Positions 1-8,044 of a stretch of 38,580 nt of DNA are shown one piece after another. The stretch's first letter is position 1, and every line of letters starts with the position of its first letter. This DNA comes from an uncultured Phycisphaerales bacterium (GTDB lineage: Bacteria; Planctomycetota; Phycisphaerae; Tepidisphaerales; Tepidisphaeraceae), in NCBI GenBank assembly GCA_903871935.1, contig CAIQIQ010000144.1, positions 1 to 38,580 of the forward strand. Reading direction: 5' to 3'. The notes beneath the pieces are model-generated. The model did not search any database. It had not been told where the DNA came from and worked only from the letters and a program-made list of their open reading frames with translations. A program made the translations under genes and the position numbers.

Positions 1-84
1 CTAGAACCTTTCCGGCCGCAGCATCGCTGCGAACAGATACACCAGCAGTCCAACCGCGACGATTCCGACAATGATGTTTTCCAT
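1..84 (-). CDS. kdpF: KdpF, small subunit of the K+-transporting P-type ATPase
   Basis: Reading the minus strand from the ATG at 84 gives a 27-residue peptide that begins MENIIVGIVAVGLLVYLFAA and ends MLRPERF, with its stop at the first bases of the window. One hydrophobic helix followed by a short 'RPE(R/K)F' tail is the hallmark of KdpF, the single-span peptide that stabilises the KdpABC high-affinity potassium pump in the inner membrane. It is too short for routine gene callers. The gene lies 3 bp after the stop of another small membrane peptide and downstream of a response regulator. kdpA should therefore follow just beyond the left edge of the window; that last step is inference. Confidence 0.88.
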   Translation of the reverse strand: MENIIVGIVAVGLLVYLFAAMLRPERF

Positions 85-87
85 GAT

Positions 88-168
88 TTAAAGCCTCCCG
101 CATGCGTAGACGTAAACGATCGCCACTCCGAAGAACCCGACAGTCGCCGCCATATAAACCAGGTCCAT
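88..168 (-). CDS. 26-residue single-span membrane peptide preceding kdpF
   Basis: The minus strand from the ATG at 168 encodes 26 residues: MDLVYMAATVGFFGVAIVYV, then YACGRL and a TAA stop at 88-90. The peptide is one hydrophobic helix with a short cationic tail. It sits 23 bp after the response-regulator gene and 3 bp before kdpF, with an AGGA-type ribosome site just upstream of its ATG, so it is very likely translated as part of the kdp operon. Its shape (acidic N-terminus, one helix, short C-tail with Cys and Arg) is KdpF-like, but it is a distinct peptide. I recall similar tiny ORFs ahead of kdp operons in other phyla, but I cannot verify a family name. It is a candidate accessory subunit or assembly factor of the Kdp pump. 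Confidence 0.7.
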   Translation of the reverse strand: MDLVYMAATVGFFGVAIVYVYACGRL

Positions 169-191
169 GGTCCTTATCCTTTCTGACGCGG

Positions 192-941
192 CTACTTCTT
201 GTGCCGCACCAGTTCCGCCAGGCGCACTTCCGTTTCATCGCCCAGGAAGATCGGCTTGCTGCTGCGGCCCCACTGTTCCAGTTCATAGATCCGCCGCATG
301 TTGTGCTGCGGCGGCAGGTAATGTTTGTCGAGCGTCATCGCCCTGCCATAAAACTTCTTTGCCAGCCTCCATTGCGACTGTGTCTCGTACAGAGCGCCCA
401 GCAGGTTGAAGTAGAACGGGTCGCTCTGCGCCAAATCAGCGGCCTTCATCAGCAGTGTCTCGGCATCAGTCACACGCGACATCCGCAGAGCATCGCAGGC
501 GCGTTCCAAAATCGCCGTATGCCCGCCTGCCACATCCTCATCAGTCTTGTCAGGCTTTAGCACCATCGATGACTCGCTCAGCGCGGACTCCACAGCCATA
601 CGCAGTTCATCCGGCGAGATCGGTTTCTCCAGGAAATCGACCGCCCCAAGTCGGGTCGCCTGCACAGCCAGGGGAATCGACCCGAACGCAGTCAGCACCA
701 CAACGCGCGGCTTGGGGCTGACTTTCATCGTGCGCAACTCCCTCAGCACGCCCATCCCATCCAGCACCGGCATCGAAACATCCAGCACTACCAGGTCCGG
801 CGCATCATGCTCAATCATCCTGATCGCCTCGCGTCCATCGCCCGCCTCGATCACATCGTATCCCGACGTCCGCAGCGCGGTCCGCAGCATCAACCGGATG
901 TTCGCTTCATCATCGACGATCAGTATCTTGGCCGCGTTCAT
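192..941 (-). CDS. Response regulator with receiver domain and TPR-like output domain
   Basis: This 249-residue protein begins with a canonical receiver domain (about residues 4-120): acidic pocket D10/D11, phosphoacceptor D54 in 'VVLDVSMP', T84 and K106 in 'LEKPIS'. After a linker, residues 140-215 look like helical TPR repeats ('AETLLMKAADLAQSDPFYFN', 'ALYETQSQWRLAKKFYGRAM'). No winged-helix, Fis or other DNA-binding domain is visible, so it is not a KdpE-type activator and probably signals by protein contact. Its start overlaps the stop of the upstream histidine kinase by 4 bp (ATGA), which indicates translational coupling and a kinase-regulator pair. The kdp genes follow after 23 bp, which suggests a link to potassium homeostasis. 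Confidence 0.88.
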   Translation of the reverse strand: MNAAKILIVDDEANIRLMLRTALRTSGYDVIEAGDGREAIRMIEHDAPDLVVLDVSMPVLDGMGVLRELRTMKVSPKPRVVVLTAFGSIPLAVQATRLGAVDFLEKPISPDELRMAVESALSESSMVLKPDKTDEDVAGGHTAILERACDALRMSRVTDAETLLMKAADLAQSDPFYFNLLGALYETQSQWRLAKKFYGRAMTLDKHYLPPQHNMRRIYELEQWGRSSKPIFLGDETEVRLAELVRHKK

Positions 942-2824
942 TGCGTCACCTCACTGGCGGGCTCGCCCGCTGAAGGCCTTGTCTCCTGGTCGGCTCGCGG
1001 CAGGCTGAAGCTGAATGTGCTCCCCTCACCCTCGGTGCTCTTGAGGTCGATCCTGCCGTTGTGCGCCTCCACAATCTCCTTGGCTATCGCCAGCCCCAGT
1101 CCCGCGCCCTGGCTGCCCCGGCCGGGTATGCGAAAGAACCGCTCAAACACTCGGCTCTGGAACTCCACCGGAATCCCCGGTCCCGTATCGCTCACGCTGA
1201 TCAGCACATGGTCCTGCCCCGCCGTTGCCGAGATCTTCACATGAGCGCCCGGCGGCGAATACTTCACCGCATTGCTCAGCAGATTCGAGAACACATGCCC
1301 AATCCGCGTGCGATCCACCAGCACCGGCGGCAGACCATCGGGAAGTTCCGTGCCCAATTCCACGCCCTTCTCCTTGTACGCCGTCGTGACCTCCTCCACC
1401 GCGGACGACACAAGCTGCTCGACTGCTTCACCTTTCAGGTCCATCAGCGCCCTCCCCGACTCCAGTCTCCCGATATCCAGCAGCCCATCCACAATCCGTC
1501 GCAGCCGGTCGCTGTCGTCGCGTACCGCCGTCAGGATCTGGCTTTGATCCGCCGTCAGTGGCCCAATCCGCTCCTCCAGCATCAGATGCACCCCCATGCG
1601 GATGCTCGTCAGCGGCGTCTTGAGTTCGTGTGAAACCACCGAGAGCATCCCGCTCTTCATCTCATCCAGTCGCCGCAGGTGCGTCACATCCGCAAGCACA
1701 ATGGTCACGCCCAGCAACTGCCCATCCTCGTCCAGGATCGGTACCGCATGCGGCAGGAAGAACTTCTCGCCGCCGTTCTCGTTCAGCACCTGAACCGCCG
1801 ACTCATAGCCGCGGGGCTCCACCGGGCGCAGGTCCTGCGATGTCTTCTGATACAGCTTGCTCAGCCACTCCAGTCGCAGTTCCCCAACCTGCGTCTCGGG
1901 CTTAAGGTCAAAGAGCTTCTGCGCTGCGATGTTCGCCATCTCCACGATGCCATCAGGGCTGAGAATCGCCACCGCATCAGGCAGGCTGTTGATCGCATTC
2001 TGCGTCGTATGTTGCGTCCGAAGCAGCTTCGCCCGGTTGGTCCGGCGATATTCGCGCAGCTTCTCCGCCATCGAGTTAAACGCCTCCGCCAGGTCATGCA
2101 ACTCATCGTGGCTCTTGACCTGTACCACCAGGTCCAGATTCCCCTGCTCGATCTCCCGCGCTGACCGCGTCAGCGCCCGCACCGGCTGCAGGATCGACCG
2201 GCCGACAATCGCAATAAACCCGACGCCGATCAGCACACCCGCGATCGCCAGCAGGATCATGATCCGGGTCGTGCTGTCGGCGATAGCCTTGGCCTTGCCC
2301 TCCACCGGTTTCATGTTGTCGAAGTTCAGCTTGATGACATTGTTTGCCGTCTGCCCCAGCCGCGTTGACACCCGCTGCAATTGCGCGTACAGCCCTTTGC
2401 GCGCTTCCGGCGCAGTCGCCGCATCCATGATTCGGCCATGGAGTGCTTTGTACCCCTCACTCCCGCTCCATGCCGCGTTCAGATCCTGTGCCAGCTTGTC
2501 CTCGCCCGGCAAGGTGACGTTGTGGTTCTCATCATTCAGATTCCGCTCAAACGCCCGAATCGCCTCAACCGCCGTCCCTTGACCTGCATCCCCATCACCG
2601 GCCGCCGGCCCCTGCTCCACCGCCAGCCTCGCGGTCTCATTGAGCCGGCCCAGGGCATCAATCATGCCATGCCCATACTCCACACTGCGCCAGTTCTCAT
2701 ACAGGAACCGATCCAACGCTATCCGCGACTGTTCCAACACCCCAATCCCAACCGCGCTCATGACCAGCAGGATCAGTAGCAGTCCGCCAAATCCAAAGAT
2801 AAGTTTTTGCCTGAGTCCAAACAT
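938..2824 (-). CDS. Membrane sensor histidine kinase (HAMP-PAS-HisKA-HATPase)
   Basis: The protein has 628 residues. One transmembrane helix lies at about 8-30 and a second at about 188-208, enclosing a periplasmic sensor segment of about 155 residues. A HAMP linker (about 208-262) and a PAS domain (about 272-385) follow. The HisKA dimerisation helix carries the phospho-accepting H399 in 'SVVSHELKTPLTSIRM'. The ATPase domain shows an N-box (N514/N518), 'DTGPGIP' (546-552) and 'GAGLGLA' (573-579). The layout resembles KinB-type kinases. It lacks the KdpD and Usp domains of the classical potassium sensor although it stands in front of kdpF. It is translationally coupled to the receiver-TPR regulator. 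The 166 bp upstream hold no gene and presumably the operon promoter. Confidence 0.92.
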   Translation of the reverse strand: MFGLRQKLIFGFGGLLLILLVMSAVGIGVLEQSRIALDRFLYENWRSVEYGHGMIDALGRLNETARLAVEQGPAAGDGDAGQGTAVEAIRAFERNLNDENHNVTLPGEDKLAQDLNAAWSGSEGYKALHGRIMDAATAPEARKGLYAQLQRVSTRLGQTANNVIKLNFDNMKPVEGKAKAIADSTTRIMILLAIAGVLIGVGFIAIVGRSILQPVRALTRSAREIEQGNLDLVVQVKSHDELHDLAEAFNSMAEKLREYRRTNRAKLLRTQHTTQNAINSLPDAVAILSPDGIVEMANIAAQKLFDLKPETQVGELRLEWLSKLYQKTSQDLRPVEPRGYESAVQVLNENGGEKFFLPHAVPILDEDGQLLGVTIVLADVTHLRRLDEMKSGMLSVVSHELKTPLTSIRMGVHLMLEERIGPLTADQSQILTAVRDDSDRLRRIVDGLLDIGRLESGRALMDLKGEAVEQLVSSAVEEVTTAYKEKGVELGTELPDGLPPVLVDRTRIGHVFSNLLSNAVKYSPPGAHVKISATAGQDHVLISVSDTGPGIPVEFQSRVFERFFRIPGRGSQGAGLGLAIAKEIVEAHNGRIDLKSTEGEGSTFSFSLPRADQETRPSAGEPASEVTQ

Positions 2825-2990
2825 GACTCAGTTGCAGGAGCGAACCCCATGCCTCCCCTGTATTCAAAGCGCAACTCTATTTCAATCAGGCAGTTACAAA
2901 ATCAAACCCGCCGCTGCGCCTTCTGTTTTTCGCGCAACCTGCAATGCCCGCTGCCCCTCATCGTGCAATATGCATCGTCGCGGGATTTGC

Positions 2991-4268
2991 TCAGAACATA
3001 AACAGAGCATCGAAGGAGAAGGTCAATTGGTCGTTCTGGCCGTCGGCGAAAGCATCCTTATCGGAGTAGTCATAGCGGATCTCCGGCCGGAACAGCAGGT
3101 TCGAGAGAACCTTGTCGTTCGGGAAGGGCTTGATAGCCAGGCCCAGAGTGGCTTCGTAGTAGTTGATCTCGCCCATGGCCACACCCGTCGAGAACCCGCT
3201 TGTGTCGTGATACCACTCCACGCGGCTGTTCAACGTCAGGCAGGAGTTGATGGCATAGCTGGCGTAGCCGGCCATGCCGCCCCACTGCTGCGCCCCGTCA
3301 ACGCCGGGGATATGCGGAGCGGTGACGTAATCGACGCCCAAGCCGAGGCTAAGCTGGTCAGTGATCTTCTGAGTGATGACCAGATCCAGGGCGGTCCACC
3401 AATCGCCGTTATCACCGGCTGGCGCGCTGGGGCCGACTGCCGGCGAGTACTCGGGACCTTCTGTCATGACGAATGTCACCGCCGTCTTACCACTGGGGGT
3501 GTAGGTGACCCGACCGAGGAAATCGATAGCATCGTTCGTATCCTCGGTCGATTGGTTCCAACCGCGAGTAATGCCGGCGTCAACCGTCAATTCGCTGTTG
3601 AATACATATGTGCCCAAAATGCCGGTTTGCGTCCCAGGTTCGGCATACAGGAATTGGTAGCTGTAGGAATAGAGGGCTTTGGACGGATCACCGAAGGCCC
3701 CATAGATGTTGGCGCTGTAGTGCTCGAAGCCCGCCAGCTCAATCCACTTGCCGACACGGATGCGCACCGGCATATCAGCCAGGGTGATGTCCACATAGGC
3801 CTGGAGGAGAGGATCCCACTGGTACTCGCCGGTCTGCTCATCAAACATACCGTTGGAGTGGATGAGCGAAGCATCGGCACCGTAGATGCCCTCGATGTGG
3901 AATCCCCAGTCAAACTGCTTCTTCGTCGGATCGACAGTGCGTTCCAGATTCAGGTCAATCTTATCCAAGACGAGTTCGTTCTTGTTGCCGTTGAGACCAA
4001 TATTGGCTGGGCCATTGCTGTGGGGCGAGCTGGCATCATAGAAGTAACCTGCCTGGGCATAGCCGTAGATGTTCAGGCGCAGGTCGTCAAGTGGCTTGGC
4101 GGCGCCGGCCGCGTCCAAGGCGCCCATGAGGGGCTTGCGATCCGGCGCAGCCGCGGAGGCAGGCGCTGCGGCGGCCTCTGCGCCCGCCTGGCTCTGCGCG
4201 TGCGCCGCCGATGACAATACAAGAATTCCCGTGGCCGCGATCGAGACTAGACTTCCGCGTCTTCGCAT
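2991..4268 (-). CDS. Outer-membrane beta-barrel porin (putative porin-2 / BBP2-like)
   Basis: From the second ATG of a tandem pair (4266-4268) the protein has 425 residues. This start sits 6 nt after a GGAG in 'GGGAGAAG'. An upstream in-frame ATG at 4349 would put 27 extra residues before the signal peptide and is less likely. The N-terminus is a clear signal peptide (MRRRGSLVSIAATGILVLSS, cleavage after AHA), followed by an Ala/Pro-rich segment. The rest alternates aromatic and polar strands ('NIYGYAQAGYFYDASSP', 'VRIRVGKWIELAGFEHYSAN') and ends in a terminal Phe, as is typical for outer-membrane barrels. The fold impression matches the BBP2 porin family, a recollection I could not test. It lies between a sigma-54 activator and the kinase/kdp genes, so it may admit ions or solutes under the same control. 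Confidence 0.82.
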   Translation of the reverse strand: MRRRGSLVSIAATGILVLSSAAHAQSQAGAEAAAAPASAAAPDRKPLMGALDAAGAAKPLDDLRLNIYGYAQAGYFYDASSPHSNGPANIGLNGNKNELVLDKIDLNLERTVDPTKKQFDWGFHIEGIYGADASLIHSNGMFDEQTGEYQWDPLLQAYVDITLADMPVRIRVGKWIELAGFEHYSANIYGAFGDPSKALYSYSYQFLYAEPGTQTGILGTYVFNSELTVDAGITRGWNQSTEDTNDAIDFLGRVTYTPSGKTAVTFVMTEGPEYSPAVGPSAPAGDNGDWWTALDLVITQKITDQLSLGLGVDYVTAPHIPGVDGAQQWGGMAGYASYAINSCLTLNSRVEWYHDTSGFSTGVAMGEINYYEATLGLAIKPFPNDKVLSNLLFRPEIRYDYSDKDAFADGQNDQLTFSFDALFMF

Positions 4269-4520
4269 CATCTTCTCCCATGCCTGAAGCCATAGAGCAT
4301 TACCTGCGAGCGGATTCGCAAAGGGTATGCCACAGCGGCCGCAGATCACGCCCCCAAATCCTTTGGTCAGGACTATGCGGCGGGAACGACGCTGGTGGGC
4401 GACTTCCGCCGCCTTCTGCTGCCTGGAGATTAGACATGCGCGTCACGGTAAAGGGTTCATGCCTTGAGTTTGTGCAATCTGCAATGCCTCTCCACCCTCA
4501 GCGCAAAGTGCACGATGCGG

Positions 4521-5879
4521 TCACATCCCATACCGCTTCCGCCGCCGGTACAGCGTGGCCGCGTCTATCCCCAACACCTCGGCCGCCTCCTCAAGCGACT
4601 TGGTCGCCCCCAGCACCCTCCGGATATGCGCTTCTTCCACCTTGTCCAGCGTCACCATCTCCCCAACCTCCACCTCCGCTGACCGTTGCCCGGCCAGCCC
4701 ACCAGGCAGGTTCTCTACGCCAATCACATCTCCACGACACAGAATCGCCGCCCGCTCAATCACATTGCGCAACTCGCGGACATTGCCCGGCCAACCATAT
4801 CCCTGAAGCACCGCTCCCGCTTCCGGCGTAAACCCACGGATCGACCGCCGCCCCAACGATGCCAGAAACAACTCCGCCAGCGGCAGGATGTCCTCCGCCC
4901 GCTCGCGCAGCGGCGGTACCTCAATCGCTATGACGTTGATGCGATACAGCAAATCCTCCCGAAATCGCCGCTCAACGACCGCCCGCTCCAAATCAATATT
5001 CGTCGCCGTTATCAGGCGTACATCTGCATGCCGAGTCGTCCCATCACCCACGCGCTCATACTCACGCTCCTGCACAAAGCGCAGCAGCTTAGGCTGCAAT
5101 TCCAGGGGCAGATCGCCAATCTCGTCCAGCAGCAACGTCCCGCCCGCCGACATCGCGATCCGTCCCGGATTGTCCTTCACCGCTCCGGTGAACGCCCCGC
5201 GGACATGCCCGAACAGTTCGCTCTCCAGCAGTTGCGGTGACAAAGCCGGACAAGAGACCACCGAAAACGCCCGCTTGGCCCTGCTGCTCCACCGATGAAT
5301 AGCGCGAGCCAGCACCCCCTTGCCCGTCCCGCTCTCGCCGCGAATCAGGATGGTCGCATCGCTGTCGGCCACCTGCCTCGCCATTTCCACCGCCCGACGC
5401 ATCGCCGGGCTTGCACTATCAAGCTGAACCGCCGCTTCGCTCTCCGAGCCCTCCGCCGCCGCAGCCTGTTGCTCCAACGCCCGAACCTTCGCTGCCCGTT
5501 CAATCGCCAGTCGCACTTGCGCTGGCGAAAACGGCTTGGGCAGATAGTCAATCGCCCCCGCCTTCATCGCCAGCACCGCCGTTTCATACGATGCATAGGC
5601 CGTAATCACCACAATCTGCATCCACGGACTCTGCCCCAGCAGCCGAGGAATCAGATCCATCCCCGAAGTTGTCCCCAATCGCAGATCAACAAACGCCAGG
5701 TCAAATGAGCACCGCCCACTCTCGGCAACCGCATCCTCCGCGTTCCCCACTGCCACCACTCGGTGCCCATCCTTCGCCACGCTCATCGCCAGCAATTTGC
5801 GAATATTGGGCTCATCATCGACGATCAGCACATTGACCGGCAAGGCAAGCGACTCTGGTTTGGTCGGGGCGTCAATCAC
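4521..5879 (-). CDS. NtrC-family sigma-54-dependent response regulator
   Basis: The protein has 452 residues and all three NtrC modules. The receiver domain (about 15-130) has D21/D22, phosphoacceptor D65 and K115 in 'YLPKPFSP'. The AAA+ domain (about 150-375) has Walker A GESGTGKG (181-188), the sigma-54-contacting GAFTGA loop (228-233), Walker B LLLDEIGD (249-256) and a 'WPGNVREL' segment. A Fis-type helix-turn-helix closes the C-terminus (about 415-450, 'SLEEAAEVLGIDAATLYRRR'). It activates RNA polymerase carrying sigma-54 when phosphorylated. No cognate kinase is directly adjacent; the HAMP/PAS kinase two genes downstream is a candidate partner. It begins 63 bp after the stop of larE on the same strand, so it could be co-transcribed with larE. 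Confidence 0.95.
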   Translation of the reverse strand: MIDAPTKPESLALPVNVLIVDDEPNIRKLLAMSVAKDGHRVVAVGNAEDAVAESGRCSFDLAFVDLRLGTTSGMDLIPRLLGQSPWMQIVVITAYASYETAVLAMKAGAIDYLPKPFSPAQVRLAIERAAKVRALEQQAAAAEGSESEAAVQLDSASPAMRRAVEMARQVADSDATILIRGESGTGKGVLARAIHRWSSRAKRAFSVVSCPALSPQLLESELFGHVRGAFTGAVKDNPGRIAMSAGGTLLLDEIGDLPLELQPKLLRFVQEREYERVGDGTTRHADVRLITATNIDLERAVVERRFREDLLYRINVIAIEVPPLRERAEDILPLAELFLASLGRRSIRGFTPEAGAVLQGYGWPGNVRELRNVIERAAILCRGDVIGVENLPGGLAGQRSAEVEVGEMVTLDKVEEAHIRRVLGATKSLEEAAEVLGIDAATLYRRRKRYGM

Positions 5880-5942
5880 AATTGGTTCTGCCGAATTCTC
5901 ACGCCCCGCCCCGTCGCGCGCTATGAAGGCTGGGCATGCCTG

Positions 5943-6770
5943 CTATGCCTTGGTAAACGTCGTCTTCAGCACCTCATTGCCGCTGCCCGACCTGAATCCG
6001 ACCAGGTCCACTGCCACATAGGCATAGCCAAATCCCTTCAGTGCGGCGGCCACCTCCGCCCGCAGCGGCTCGGAGACCAGCCTGGGCAGATCCGCCACCG
6101 GCACCTCGATCCGAGCCACATTCCCATGGTGCCGCACCCGGCAGATGCGGAAACCCTTCTGACGGAGGAAGCCCTCGGCCTCCTCAATCTGCTTCAGCGA
6201 AGGCATCGTCACCGGCGTGCCATACGGGATTCGGCTCGACAGGCATGCCAATGCAGGCTTATCCCAGGTCGGCAGCCCAATTTCGCGGGAAAGCACTCGG
6301 ATCTCCTCCTTGGTCAGCCCGGCCTCCAGCAGCGGAGCACGCACGCCAAACTCCTTTGCGGCATCCATCCCCGGCCGATAGTCGCCCTGGTCGTCGAAGT
6401 TAGCCCCGCTGCAGATCACCTCAAACCCCTCCTCGGCCGCCACGGCCTTGAGATGGCTGTAGAGGTCGCTCTTGCAGAAATAGCAGCGCTTGGGCGAATT
6501 CTCCACGTAATTGGGGTTGTCCATCTCCTTGGTCTCAACTAGCCTCAACCGTGCGCCGATCTTTGTGGCCAGGTCGCGGACGCTCTGAAGTTCCGCTTCC
6601 GCCAGCGATGGACTGACCCCCGTGCAGGCCAAAACAGCATCCGGACCTAATGTATCTCGTGCTACTTTAAGGAGAAAGGTCGAATCCACCCCCGCGGAGA
6701 AGGCTATGACCACTCGGCCCATCTGCCGGAGCGTTTCACAAAGACGTTCGTATTTGGCTTGCGTACTCAT
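5943..6770 (-). CDS. larE: ATP-dependent sulfur transferase LarE (nickel-pincer cofactor synthesis)
   Basis: This 275-residue PP-loop ATPase shows the pyrophosphate-binding motif SAGVDST at 25-31. The conserved 'CLSSRIPYG' segment places Cys at residue 176, the same number as the sulfur-donating Cys of Lactobacillus LarE. LarE adenylates a nicotinate-derived dinucleotide and replaces its carboxylate oxygens with sulfur to build the nickel-pincer nucleotide cofactor of lactate racemase-type enzymes. Two further cysteines, C96 and C99 in 'KRCYFCK', suggest the cluster-binding subtype that uses an iron-sulfur cluster rather than sacrificing its own Cys; that is inference. No larA, larB or larC is visible in the window. 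The gene is divergent from the peptidase gene, with 86 bp between them. Confidence 0.92.
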   Translation of the reverse strand: MSTQAKYERLCETLRQMGRVVIAFSAGVDSTFLLKVARDTLGPDAVLACTGVSPSLAEAELQSVRDLATKIGARLRLVETKEMDNPNYVENSPKRCYFCKSDLYSHLKAVAAEEGFEVICSGANFDDQGDYRPGMDAAKEFGVRAPLLEAGLTKEEIRVLSREIGLPTWDKPALACLSSRIPYGTPVTMPSLKQIEEAEGFLRQKGFRICRVRHHGNVARIEVPVADLPRLVSEPLRAEVAAALKGFGYAYVAVDLVGFRSGSGNEVLKTTFTKA

Positions 6771-6830
6771 TGGCTTTTATTGACAGGGCAGGGCTCGTTC
6801 TATACGCTGCGCGCCCGGCCCCTCGGCGAA

Positions 6831-6836
6831 TATTAT
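6831..6836 (+). promoter_or_regulatory. Candidate -10 hexamer (TATTAT) for the peptidase-accBC transcript
   Basis: TATTAT lies 20 bp before the ATG at 6857. Transcription would start about 14 nt before the ATG, and no Shine-Dalgarno sequence is visible there. No convincing -35 box was found, so this rests on one hexamer only. Confidence 0.3.
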
Positions 6837-6856
6837 AGGGTCGCGGACATCAATCT

Positions 6857-7984
6857 ATGAAGAACACTGTAAGCAAAGCCAAGGCTTTTCTCAAAGCCCG
6901 CCACCAACAAGTGCGGGATGCAATGAAAAAAATGGGGCTTGATGCCCTGTTGCTGACGCATACGCCTGATGTATGCTACCTCACAGACTTCACTGGCGAT
7001 GACACCTTTGCCCTGATCACTGACAAGGATATCTACCTCATTTCCGACTTCCGCTATCAGGAGCAAATCGAGCTGGAGTGTGGATGGGTGAAACTGACGC
7101 TCCGCGATGGAAAGATCTCCGATGCCGTGGCTAAGTTGCTTGCCCAACATAAGTTACCGAAAGTCGGGTTTGAAGCCAATTACACCACGGTTGGCCAGTT
7201 GGATGCCCTCTGCTCATCCTGCAAGGCACTAAAGATCCAAACACCCGAGCTCCTCCCGCTGGACGATCTTCTTGGCAACATTCGTAAGGTCAAGGATGAC
7301 AATGAGATAGATCTCATACGCAAGTCGGCTGCCCTGGCCGAAGAGGCATTTACGGCCGTCCGTGAGATGATCCGGCCGGGCCTTACCGAGAACCATATTG
7401 CCGGCCTGCTTGTGTCAGAGCTGCGATCTCGCGGTGCCATGATGGAAAGCTTCCCGCCTATCGTGGCAACCGGAGCTCATTCATCGCTTCCACACTATCG
7501 TCCCAATGACTCCCCGATCCTTTCGGATGCCCCCTTGCTTATCGACTGGGGTGCGTTGTTCAAGGGGTACTGCAGCGATATCACCCGCACGCTGCTCATT
7601 GGCCGGATCGATCCAAAGATCCGTGAGATCTACAAGGTCTGCTATGCAGCGCAGCAGGAGGCGCTGCGATTCATGCGGCCGGGCGTAACCACGATCGAAG
7701 CCGATTCGATTGCCCGGGATGTGATCAGCAAGGCCGGCTATGGCGATCAGTTTGGCCATGGTCTGGGCCACGGCATTGGCCGCGAGATCCACGAGAAGCC
7801 GACGCTGCGCAAAACCGGCGAGCCAGATGAGCTGCGGCCGGGTATGATAGTGACCGTCGAACCGGGCATCTATATCAAAGGCCTGGGCGGCGTTCGGATC
7901 GAGGATGATGTTCTGATCACGCACTCCGGGTGCGAGGTGCTGACCTCGCTGGAGAGCACCTATGAGGCTTCTCATATCGAGTGA
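6857..7984 (+). CDS. Aminopeptidase P family (Xaa-Pro) metallopeptidase
   Basis: The protein has 375 residues and the M24B 'pita-bread' architecture: an N-terminal creatinase-like domain (about 13-140) and a catalytic domain (about 150-370). The five dinuclear-metal ligands are all present: D230 and D241 ('LLIDWGALFKGYCSDITRT'), H305 in 'HGLGHGIG', E335 in 'VTVEPGIY' and E349 in 'GVRIEDDVL'. Such enzymes remove the residue before proline in short peptides in the cytoplasm. Choosing between PepP and PepQ is not possible by eye. The gene stands 60 bp before accB, a neighbourhood common in many bacteria where efp usually lies between; here efp is absent. The start has no Shine-Dalgarno sequence. 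Confidence 0.93.
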   Translation: MKNTVSKAKAFLKARHQQVRDAMKKMGLDALLLTHTPDVCYLTDFTGDDTFALITDKDIYLISDFRYQEQIELECGWVKLTLRDGKISDAVAKLLAQHKLPKVGFEANYTTVGQLDALCSSCKALKIQTPELLPLDDLLGNIRKVKDDNEIDLIRKSAALAEEAFTAVREMIRPGLTENHIAGLLVSELRSRGAMMESFPPIVATGAHSSLPHYRPNDSPILSDAPLLIDWGALFKGYCSDITRTLLIGRIDPKIREIYKVCYAAQQEALRFMRPGVTTIEADSIARDVISKAGYGDQFGHGLGHGIGREIHEKPTLRKTGEPDELRPGMIVTVEPGIYIKGLGGVRIEDDVLITHSGCEVLTSLESTYEASHIE

Positions 7985-8044
7985 GCGTCGCCCCGTGTCA
8001 GGGCCGCGGAATAGTGCCCAGGTTCCGGAACTAACGAAAATCTC

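Noticed and set aside
2640..4214. 524-residue plus-strand ORF over the porin and kinase genes
   Set aside because: Antisense shadow; the minus strand carries signal peptide, barrel pattern and kinase start.
4470..4500. Possible sigma-54 promoter upstream of the porin (minus strand GGCA...TTGCA)
   Set aside because: The GG and GC pairs are 11 bases apart; sigma-54 promoters need exactly 10. A similar TGCAAT...TGCC pattern near 2940 has the same wrong spacing.
6780..6806. TTGACA followed by TATACG between larE and the peptidase gene
   Set aside because: The spacer is only 15 bp, too short for a confident sigma-70 promoter.
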